This document shows, in pieces, positions 55,640-64,000 of a stretch of 64,000 nucleotides of DNA. The DNA lies in assembly GCA_039090855.1 (NCBI GenBank), contig CM077005.1:76690607-76754606 (forward strand), read 5' to 3'. The notes beneath the pieces are model-generated. The model saw only the letters and a program-made list of their open reading frames with translations, had not been told where the DNA came from and ran no database searches. The stretch comes from Macrothele yani (lineage: Eukaryota > Arthropoda > Arachnida > Araneae > Macrothelidae). Every line of letters begins with the position of its first letter. Position 1 is the first letter of the stretch. The position numbers were made by a program, and so were the translations under genes.

Positions 55640-56980
55640 AGACAAGCCAGGGTTCACACAGGTGGTGTATCACACCATTGATACGGAGGTGGCTAGTCCC
55701 ATATCAGGTAAGTCTTATCCATGTTAGAATCAGAAAAAAGCTGAGTTCCAAAAACAAATTTAGGACATACTCCATTCGGGATTATCAAAGAACACTTAGT
55801 CCTTAGGCAGCACCTGCTTTTCTTGTTCCTAAAAAACAATCTGGGAAGTATAGTTTTGTGTTTGATTATCGAAAGGTGAATTCTTTGACTAAAGCTATCA
55901 ATTGCCCGTTACCCATAATAAGCGATATTCTCCAGAATTTATCATCAACGAACTGATTAACAACTTTGAACTTAACAAACGGCTATTGGCAGGTCGCTGT
56001 CCACCCTAATTCAGTGGAGAAAACTGGATTCATTACCCCGTTCGGAGTGTATGAGTTCCTGAGAATGTCTTTTGGATTGGTATATGCACCCGCAACCTTC
56101 CAGCGCCTTATGGACTCAGTCTTACGTCCTGTGCTCGGTACTAATGTTCATGTTTATCTTGACGACATTATTATTTCTTTTGAGACTTTTGAAGAACATC
56201 TGTCTCTGCTGGACCAAGTTTTTGAACTTTTACATAATGCGGGTTTGACATTAAAACCTGCCAAATGTCAAATTGGACGGAACGAACTGGTATATCTGGT
56301 ACTAAAAATCACCCCCAATGGTCTTCTAACTGATGACTCAAAGGTCAAGCCAATTTCTGAATTCCCCAGGCCTAATTCAGCAAAAGAGTTGTCTCGAATC
56401 TTGGGCATAACCGGGTGGTATCAACAGTTCGTTTCGGGGTAAGCTACTCTATGCGAACCCTTATTTGCGTTAAAACGAAAGTATAGACACTTTGTTTGGT
56501 CCACTGATGCAGAGACTGCTTTTAATACTCTAAAACATGCGTTAGTTTCACCACCTGTTTTAGCCTTTCCTAATCATACAGAAATGTTTAATATTTATAC
56601 TTATGCTTCAGGTGTTGGCCTGGGTGCTGTATTATCTAAGCGAAGGCATCATATTGCATATGCCTCTCAAACTCTTAACAAAGCAGCTACTCTGCTACTG
56701 AGCAATAATGTTTAGCTATTTTGTTTGCAGTTAGAAAATTTAAATGATCTCTCAATCACTTAACTGCATGTCAATGTCATCACGGATCATTCGGCATTAC
56801 AATACTTAAATATTGCAAAGAATCTTTCTAGTAATCTGCTGAAATGGACACTCCAACACCAAGAGTTCAATGTCCAGAATCAGTATCGCCCTGGCAAGTC
56901 TAACCATCTACCGGATGCGCTGTCTTGCTGTCCGGTCAGTTCTGGTGGCCAGGCCGATACTGAACCTCCGTCCCTATTCT
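55640..56980 (+). pseudogene. gypsy reverse transcriptase and RNase H, catalytic Asp lost in both
   Basis: RT motifs in order: KKQSGKYSFVFDYRKVNSLT, then motif A reading TTLNLTNGYWQVAV, where the usual LDL is LNL (Asn codon 55,969-55,971). MSFGLVYAPATFQRLMDSVL follows, and the YLDD box is intact (VYLDDIII, 56,155-56,166). RNase H follows (STDAETAFNTLKHALVSPPV), with the first active-site Asp replaced (TYASGVGLGAVLSK, Tyr codon 56,602-56,604). VITDHSALQYL and NQYRPGKSNHLPDALS are preserved. Stops flank the 158-codon open piece at 55,966-56,442. The Ty3/gypsy call rests on the RT-RNase H-integrase order and on the motif wording. Confidence 0.9.
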
Positions 56981-57038
56981 AATCTCTGAAATCCCTTCCA
57001 GGGAGCAGAAAATTTCTGAGCTGCCGAATGATGCAAAT

Positions 57039-58200
57039 TTGGGGGAAATTTATGATTTTTTGCTCGCTCGTTCTTCTGCTCAGAGTGAACCATCTTTAGC
57101 GGGTCGTAGTCAAAATAATGAGATCATCGATGGTATTTTGTATTACAAAAAAATTGTGAATTGGAGAGCTGAGTACCAACCTGCTATACCTCAGTCTCTC
57201 CGCATGGCTTTGTTACATGAGTTTCATGACATTCCTCTTGCCGGTCACTTAGGCATACGAAAAACTCGTTCTAAGCTTAGTATAGAGACGTAGCCTACTG
57301 GCCGGGCATGTACGCTAGTATACTTGCTCTTGTGAGTACTGTCAGAAGTACAATTATGATAACAAACGACCGGCCGGTCACCTTAATTTTAGTTCTAGTA
57401 ATAATGTTTTTGAAACTATATCTATAGATTTATTGGGACCTTATCATTATCAACTATAACTAAGTCTCGTTATATTTCAGTTTTCACAGATAACTTTTCT
57501 AAATGGGTGGAAGCATTCCCCATTAAAGTAGCTATTGCTGATGTAATATGTGACACTTTTATAGATAATATTTTTACTCGTTTTGGCTGTCCCCGTACCG
57601 TAGTCTTGGACCACGGGGTTCAGTTCATTTCAAAGTTATTCGAGCAAATGTGTGGGAGGCTCCAAATTAAACACAAATTCATCAGCCCATATCACCCTCA
57701 AGCTTATCCGGCTGAGCGTGTTAATCGAACTTTACTAAAGATGATCTCAACTTTCATTGGCAATAATTATGAGCGTTGGGACGAACATGTTTAATTTTTT
57801 TGCTTCGCTCTTCGCTCATCTTTTCATGAGTCAACGTAGCTTACGCCCCCTGAAGTTTTTCTCGGGCGCAAGATTCGCACCCCATTAGAAAATTTAACTG
57901 GCATTGTGGATTAAATTAATCAGCGACCAACACCTGAGTTTGTAAAGAAACTGGCAGAAAAGGCACAAGCTGCAATGATTCGAGCTCAGTTAAATCAAGC
58001 TCGACGCTATAATGCAAAAAGGAGAGAACCAGATTTTGCAGTTGGGGATCTAGTGTTGTTAGAAACGCATTTTCAGTCCTCCGTTGCACATACGTTTGTA
58101 AAAAGATTTGCACCCTTATATGAATAAACAATTAGGTTCGAGCACAGGCCCCTTTGAATTGGTAGAATTGTATAATAATAATGTGGTATTAAAGAAGCCA
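57039..58200 (+). pseudogene. gypsy integrase, broken
   Basis: An HHCC zinc-binding start is visible: HEFHDIPLAGHLGIRKT gives the two His, and CEYCQKYNYDNKRP in another frame gives the two Cys (near 57,333-57,375). The catalytic core has FTDNFSKWVEAFPI (Asp 57,489-57,491), VVLDHGVQFISKLF (Asp 57,609-57,611) and HPQAYPAERVNRTLLKMIS (Glu 57,714-57,716). All three acidic residues are kept. The C-terminal part (SHLLVFLGRKIRTPL-like text near 57,860) has stops. Integrase would join the element DNA to the host chromosome. Confidence 0.88.
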
Positions 58201-58259
58201 GATGGCTCCCTACAGTTTTTCCTTGTGTAGCAATGTAGAAAATTCGATGTTCGAGATAT

Positions 58260-59363
58260 TGCTGAAATTATCAACCCTAAGTCTCGTAGGAATCCTCAGG
58301 CAGAGGGTTCCAACGAGACTCAGGCAGACTCCTTCACAAGCTTCTACTTTTGATGATGAAATTATTGACCCCATCCCTATCCTGTCCGATTCTCTACCTT
58401 CGTCCGAGCAGGTCTTTCCTTCACCTTCTTTTCAAGATTTTCATTCTGACATTCTCCCATTCACTCGGGGGGTACAACCACTTCTACTCCTCCGTCTCCT
58501 GCCTTCTCAAGACACGATAGATTACCTTCAGTTCCTCTGGGTATTCTCATTATGTGCAACGTGGTTCATTTTCATCTGCTTCTCACAAATCAATTGCTCC
58601 TTTTACTTCTTCGTGCATGGTGCCTCCGTTTGGTCCTACGTCTAAGACATTAAAAAGACAAATTACTGACGTTTCATCTTCTTCAGATAGCTCTATCTCT
58701 CCTGTGGCCAAGAGAGTCGTACCTCTTGTTGACATTGATTCATCAGACACTATAGTTGAGGTTCTTCAGTCTCCAAGTGAGGAAATCCCTGCTTCTGTTT
58801 GCATTGAGCAGTTACCTACTTCAGGAACATTTAGTCTGTGTACAGCAGGGCGAAAACGTCCTGTCTCACCAACTGTGTTCTCAAGACCTAGCAAGCGTCC
58901 TCCGCCTGAATTTCCCCCTGCTGTACCGCACACGCACAGTGCAGCTTCAAGTATTATTTTGCAACCCCGACGACGAGTTCAGCCTTTGTATCCGCCTGGA
59001 TTCCGTTCTTGGAATCTCTGATCGAGGCAGATGGAGCCAATACCTTCATCGACTATTCTTCGTCGTCCACGGAAGCGTCCTTCTTCCTTTATGCCGCTTC
59101 TTCGCCCGCCAAAGGAACTGTCTGATCTACAGTCGTCTCCGATTCCTGAATCGACTCCAAGTCAGCCTAGAGCATTCTTGAGTCAGATGACTCCGCTTCT
59201 TCAGGTCAACTTGCTCTGTCAACAAGGAACCCTTGCACATCTCTGTGATCCAGTGATTCTGAACGTGGGCCTTCGAAACGTGAAGCTTCAAGTGCACCGT
59301 TGTCGACCTGACAAAGAAATCAAGCGTATTGTTACGCAAATCTTTTTCGCCACTAAAATGTGA
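58260..59363 (+). pseudogene. Ser/Pro-rich C-terminal extension of gypsy Pol
   Basis: Three overlapping frames rich in Ser and Pro follow integrase. The clearest (58,554-59,021) has a Ser run (DVSSSSDSSISPVAKRVV), KRPVSPTVFSRPSKRPPPE and a basic end (RRRVQPLYPPGF). A further piece (59,031-59,363) starts MEPIPSSTILRRPRKRPSSF. No signal peptide, furin-type site or membrane segment is seen, so it is not an envelope gene. It is most likely a disordered tail. Confidence 0.6.
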
Positions 59364-60817
59364 ATTATTCAGTTTCTTTTTTTTCTTGTTATTACAATTG
59401 ACTTTGTCAATGCCCAGAAACTTTTGCTGCATAGAGCCTTGCTCTATAGAAAAACTATTTACTCGAACATTTTCTCAGATACTCAGTGATATGTTTCACA
59501 GAACGTTTCTACGATGAAAGGGACTTTGACTTCATATACGACAAATTTTTTGTGCTTTTGCTCAGATTTGTTTGCACTTCAATAGCACTCATCAAATCTT
59601 GCTTTTGGCTGTCAACATGGCAAAATTGCAATAACTTGACAAATTCCTTGTTGTCTCCTCGTCAGTCAGCTAAGTTTTCCCACTGTCATGGAACCTGCTG
59701 TGTGTAAACATGAATTTGTACACGCCAAGTTTAAATTTATCTTTTTTTTTTTTTTTTTTTTTTTTTTTTGGTGTGCCGCCACACGGAATTTTTTTTTTAA
59801 TAGCAAGTTCAATTGTACTAAAATGCTTGTCAATTTATATTGTACATGTTGCCTTTTAGGCATGAGTTTGATGATAGCAATTGCCTTTATTTAACTCCCA
59901 TGGTAGGGTTTTCCAGGGTTTCTCCTATCCCATCTAAACCTCGATGTGCGAATGCATGGAAGCAGTCAGAAGTCGGCCTTGGCCGCCAAGTGTTCAATTA
60001 AAGGTTTTGTGTTCTTGCTCTATGATTAACCTTTTTGTGTTTGACACTCGTTGTGTAGTTGGATTTTTTTCTGCAAAGTGCAGGTTTTATTTTAACAAAC
60101 TAAATTTAAAACATGCTTTCTGTGCTCAAGTGTTCTAGGTTCAGCTAACTTAGTTTGAATGTTTTGTCTTTCCTGAGAAGATATCAGATGTTGACGAATG
60201 TGTAATTTACTTCAACGCTTAATCTATTGTAGTTTTTTTTTCTGCATTACGCAGTTTTTTTACTACTATGCCACTTCTTGCATGTGTATTGATTAAAGAT
60301 GTTCGCACGTATCGTTGTGGCAAAAAACATTAGCACAATTTGTACCTATAATATGGATGTATTTGGTATTTGATATTGTCCTCGATCGCATCACCCTTTA
60401 ATGCCCCAGTTACGTACCGTTCTTTCACGATGTTATATAGAAAGTTTCATGTTTTTTTCTATGAAAATTGGTGATATATTGAAATGTGTTTCTTCGTTCG
60501 GCATCTTGGTTCTCTGCACCGTATGCCAATGCATGTTTAGGATATTAGAGAGATGTCAGTATATTTCATGATGCTGTGTTAGTATGTCTATGCGATATTT
60601 TTGATGTTTAGAGGATTTGTGTCCTGATTTGAAGTCAGCTGCTAGCAACTGTTCAACGAATGTCTCGATGTCTTCATTACTGGGTACGTTCTTATGTGAA
60701 TGACTTGCATGAATGACCAGATTATGTTTTGAATGGAGACCTCTACTAAATTGATAGGTTATTGGCACAACTATAACTTCAGAAAAGTAAAAAAGAAAAA
60801 AAGTACGAGGGAGATGA
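59364..60817 (+). other. gypsy 3' untranslated region
   Basis: AT-rich, with a T run at 59,743-59,768. No domain was found. The last bases (AAAAGAAAAAAAGTACGAGG then GAGATGA) are purine-rich and directly precede the 3' LTR, as expected for the polypurine tract. Confidence 0.6.
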
Positions 60818-61001
60818 TGTGACTTATATTCTAATTTAACTTTCAATTTTAGTTCCTTTTCCTATGTAAATTTGAGTTTCTTCTCTTTTGCACTTTCCAA
60901 ACTTAACGTGATATCTTCTCTCTCACATGAATGAGGTTGGCAACATTTTTGAGGTTAGAAAGAGTGACGTATGAATGTGATAAGAACGGTAGACAAAAGG
61001 A

Positions 61002-61057
61002 CATCGCCCCACACACACACACTAAGCAGTTGCTTAGTGTGTGTGTGTGGGTCGATG
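61002..61057. repeat. 27-bp hairpin (one mismatch), 2-nt loop, in the 3' LTR
   Basis: Arms 61,002-61,028 and 61,031-61,057 pair at 26 of 27 positions around GT. In the 5' LTR the right-arm sequence is present (TTGCTTAGTGCGTGTGTG near 53,512) but the left arm is not. The left arm is therefore an inverted copy of the right. Confidence 0.95.
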
Positions 61058-61083
61058 TTCGATCGTTGTTAAGCCAGATTATA

Positions 61084-62635
61084 CGCCGGTGTGCAAACAT
61101 TAAGGCCGAATAGGAGAAATTAGTATAACAGCGGAACGAGCAGAAAGAACGGACCGAAAGACCACTCAGGAGATATATTAGGTTCCAGTATGGTAGGCCA
61201 TGCGCATATATGCAGCATGAGGTAGGGGGGGGAGTGTCGGAAGGGTACAAAGCACACGGGCGGTGTACGCTCACCAATTCGGTGAAAGCCATTGCACGGT
61301 GTACATCGGTTTGAACGACGTCGAGTTGCTGCCACCGTATGATATGACCAACAGGCAAGCCAGTAGTGACATCTGGATGACTTTACCCCAGGTCGCGTCA
61401 TTGGGAAGTTAGAAAAAGTCGAAGTGTGACTAGTGTAGCCGAGGAGTTCAGGATCGCTCACAGCATCGTTTCACGAGCTTGGAGAGCATTTCAAACGACA
61501 GGAACAGCTGTCCGAGAGTTTAGCAGTGGTCGCCCACGAGCAACCACTGCGGCGGACGACCGGTATATTTTCCTACAGGCGAGAAGAGACAGATGGCAGA
61601 CAGCGGGGGAAATCGCAAGGCACATGCAACAGGCAACTGGACGTCCGTTATCGCGTTTTACCGTGGCCAGGAGGCTGCACAAAGGTGGTCTATTTGCACG
61701 ACGACCAGTACGGTGTGTGCCATTAGCGCCTGCTCATCGGAGACGGCGGTTTCTGTGATGCCAGGAACACAAGAACTGGATACCTCAACAATGGTGTCGA
61801 GTTCTCTTTACGGATGAGAGCCGGTTAAGTCTGACGAGCGATTCTGGACATATATACACATCTGGAGAGAGCAGGGAACACGCAATAACACCTCCAACAT
61901 CATCAAAAGGGACCGGTCTGAAGGTGGTGGAATTATCGTTTGGGGCGGTATCATGCTTGGTAGTCGTACTGACCTCCACATCTTCCAAGGAGGTTCAGTC
62001 ACTGGTGTCCGCTATTGTACCGAGGTTCTCCTGCCTCACGTGCGTCTGTTTATAGGTGCTGTGGGTCCTGAGTTTCTCTTTTTGGACGACAAGGCTACAA
62101 ATCATCTTACAGTGGCTGTCGCAGAGCTGTTGGAGAGTGAAGATATTCAACGCATGGATTGGCCCGCAAGGTCCCCGGACCTAAATCCAATCGAACACGT
62201 GTGGGACCTTCTCGGGAGACGCTTGGCAGCACGTCACCAGCCGCCAGCAACGATGCCGCAGCTGCGATTGGCGCTACAAGAATAATGGGCCGCGATGCCT
62301 CGACAGCTCCTTGACAACCTCGTCCTCAGCATCGACAGACGATGTAAATCATGCAACGCAGTCAGGGGTGATCATATCCCCTACTAAAGACTGGATTTTT
62401 CTTGGCAGCCGCCTGTCACATGGACGTTTCTGTCTTCTGTCCAGTTGTGCTCGAAGCTACCTTTTCAATAAAGTGCCTTTGCATCCTTTGGATTCCTTGT
62501 TTGGACGATTTTGCTCACTTGTCCCATATTCTTATATCTTGGGGATCTTATGGTTTGATTTGAGTCGATGTGGAGCCCTTCTGCACGACGTAACATTCGA
62601 AAAACCGTTTCGTCCTTAATGTTTGCACGCCAGTG
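61084..62635 (+). mobile_element. Tc1-like DNA transposon M (1.55 kb), nested in the LTR
   Basis: CGCCGGTGTGCAAACATTAA at the left and TTAATGTTTGCACGCCAGTG at the right are inverted and flanked by TA (61,082-61,083 and 62,636-62,637). Its insertion into the LTR dates it as younger than the retrotransposon. Confidence 0.93.
61380..62375 (+). pseudogene. Tc1-like transposase of M (DD34E), frame-broken
   Basis: The N-terminal region shows a helix-turn-helix (SVAEEFRIAHSIVSRAWRAF) and the linker FSSGRPRATTAADDRYI. PLSRFTVARRLHKGGLFARR and a RCVPLAPAHRRRRF block follow. The catalytic residues are present: Asp in VLFTDESRLSL (61,813-61,815), Asp in FLFLDDKATNHL (62,088-62,090) and Glu in [15 protein letters not shown] (62,193-62,195), 34 residues apart. 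At least two frame changes lie between 61,750 and 61,950, and a stop ends the last piece at 62,285. Wording such as SEDIQRMDWPARSPDLNP is what I associate with spider Tcb1-type copies; this is from memory. Confidence 0.9.
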
Positions 62636-62810
62636 TACGACAGATAGTTAAGGAATTATGTGTGAAGTGTATTTTGGATTTAATCCACTGTGCTGGACCA
62701 ACAAAGGGTTAAATGTAAGTTGGACTTCTATATATGTTTCGTCTGGCCGTAAAACCTTAAATTGAGCTATTCCGTGCAAAGATTGCATCGTATTCTCATT
62801 AAGTTCAACA

Positions 62811-62895
62811 TTTCCTTAGCAATGGGTAGTTCAACATTTCCTTAGAATGTTTAGGTCAACATTTCCTTAGAATGTTTAGGTCAACATTTCCTTAG
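62811..62895. repeat. 25-bp tandem repeat in the 3' LTR
   Basis: TCAACATTTCCTTAG recurs about four times with AATGTTTAGG or a variant between. The 5' LTR has one such unit. The array is an LTR-specific expansion. Confidence 0.9.
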
Positions 62896-63028
62896 TCTCG
62901 ATAACTACCATAAAAGGCCTAGCAGGACATTTTCAAAGTTGAGAAAGATCTGCAAAATAGCTAAAAGTAACAGTTTTTGTCGTCATTGTGCCCTGCTAGT
63001 GGTAGAATTCAATTTTTATGACAACAGT

Positions 63029-64000
63029 ATGTCTGAAAGGCGGCAAGTGGATATGTTTGCATGTGGTTGTATTATCGGGATATTGAAATCCGGCCAGATG
63101 CAGAGTGATGTTACTACAGCAACTAGCGTGAATCAGTCCATTGTATCCAGACTTTGAAGAAGTTACTCGGACACAGGAGGTATTAATCGTCAACCTGCTG
63201 TACGTCGTCCGCGAGTTACAATGGCGCAGGATGAGAAGTATGTAACTCTAACAGCGAAGGGTAATAGGTCGATGTCGGCAAGAGCGCTTGTTTTAGACTT
63301 TTCTGTGGCTTATGCACCAGTTGTTTCAAGGCAAACAGTATACAGACGATTCAACGAATTCGGACTGTATGCGAGAGGACCTGCAGTTTGCATCCCACTA
63401 CCTCCATCAGCAATAAATGCCAGGGTATTGTAGTAAAAACGACATCGAAGCTAGGACGAAAATCAATGGGCCAATGTCCTCTTCTCCGATGAATCCAATT
63501 TCAGTCCCGAAAGTGAGAGCCGACGTGTTCTCTTCTAGAGAGAACCTGGAATCTGTTATTCCCCACAAACATCTAAGAAACTCACCATTACAGAGGCGGT
63601 GGTGTACTTCTCTGGAGGGGCAATACGTCCAACGGGCTCACACAGCCCATTGTATATTGTGGTGGAACTTTAACTGCTCAGAGATACAGAGCGAAATCCT
63701 TGATTCCAACGTGAAGCTTTTTCGGAGTGCTGTTGGTCCAAATTTCCTGTTCATGGACGATAACACAAGACCTCATAGAGCTGCTGTTGTTGATTATTAT
63801 CCGGAAAATGAAGATATCCACCGTATGACATGACCCGAGCATTGCGCAGACTTCAAACCAATCAACTTAATGCATTGAAGAGACGCATTGCTGGTCGTCA
63901 ACCTCCTGCCAGAACTCTCATGGAACTTCGATCTGCTCTTGTTCAGGAATGGGACTTGCTGTCACAGAGTTTTCTTGTTTCTCTTGTCAACAGCATTACA
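63029..64000 (+). pseudogene. Tc1-like transposase N, runs off the window, catalytic Glu to Asn
   Basis: Starts MSERRQVDMFACGCIIGILK with a helix-turn-helix. Further pieces are RPRVTMAQDEKYVTLTAKGN, SRQTVYRRFNEFGLYARGP and, in another frame, a first-site trace (SSPMNPISVPKV, the changed FSDES region). The second Asp is kept in FLFMDDNTRPHRAAVVDYY. The third site is changed: counting 34 residues on from that Asp, the reading is DFKPINLMH, with Asn where Glu should be, after a stop at 63,831. It resembles M but differs in detail. The right end lies outside. Confidence 0.82.

Larger units (their letters stand above)
60818..62895 (+). mobile_element. 3' LTR of the gypsy element, split by transposon M
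   Basis: The left part (60,818-61,081) and right part (from 62,638) together align with the 5' LTR. The join falls within AGATTATA, giving the TA target of transposon M. Differences from the 5' LTR are a 27-bp inverted copy at 61,002-61,057 and an expanded 25-bp tandem near the end. The many differences between the LTRs point to an old insertion. Confidence 0.85.

Noticed and set aside
58260..59363. Envelope gene of an endogenous retrovirus
   Set aside because: No signal peptide, cleavage site or transmembrane segment. The composition is Ser/Pro-rich and looks like a disordered tail.

Overview
The window reads as eukaryotic, repeat-dominated DNA from an arthropod. A chelicerate such as a spider is plausible, because of the mix of Tc1/mariner families, the RTE LINE, the tRNA-derived SINE and two multi-copy arthropod coding families, but the species cannot be fixed from sequence alone. 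It is AT-rich, and I found no convincing host gene exon. Almost everything recognisable is a mobile element or its remains.

Layout. 1-5,800: two families of ordered ~150-bp tandem arrays (here called R1 and B) around a Tc1-like element sitting in a (TA)n tract. 5,817-9,612: a SINE, a dead Tc1-like element and an RTE LINE 3' end. 11,192-13,049: a DD36E Tc1-like element beside a reversed R1 copy. 14,470-16,480: a mariner and a Tc1 remnant. 17,351-23,027: TTAA-flanked MITEs, three SINEs, a decayed multi-copy coding sequence (X2) and a DD41D mariner with ~300-bp inverted repeats. 25,440-31,775: a Tc1 remnant, R1 again, a SINE, an LTR fragment and a mariner remnant. 32,039-36,595: DD36E, DD34E and Tc1-like elements, the last splitting a second multi-copy coding sequence (X1, to 38,130). 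38,700-41,110: mariner and Tc1 remnants. 41,110-44,458: mostly unassigned, with one 176-residue open frame. 44,459-47,639: a third DD36E copy, then R1 inserted in a Tc1 remnant. 48,954-51,479: a non-autonomous element in a (GT)n tract carrying simple repeats and B copies. 51,624-52,508: a pogo-like MITE. 53,317-62,895: a Ty3/gypsy-type LTR retrotransposon whose 3' LTR is split by a Tc1 element. 63,029-64,000: the start of another Tc1 copy.

The most striking signal is R1. It is a dispersed element with inverted ends (AGCACGTCTTTTG / CAAAAGACGTGCT) that carries a fixed order of ~150-bp monomers. Each monomer has one core resembling the CTCF consensus (best copy TGGCCACCAGGGGGCG). Monomer types recur as C-A-B trimers of about 455-466 bp, in the same order at 26.6 kb, 46.4 kb and, reversed, 12.4 kb. 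The B family has a tight ~147-bp period and a similar leader. A second signal is a set of unrelated near-perfect hairpins with 2-14-nt loops. The two LTRs show that one of them arose by a local inverted templated copy.

None of the elements looks able to move by itself. Every transposase or polyprotein examined has frameshifts, stops or lost catalytic residues.
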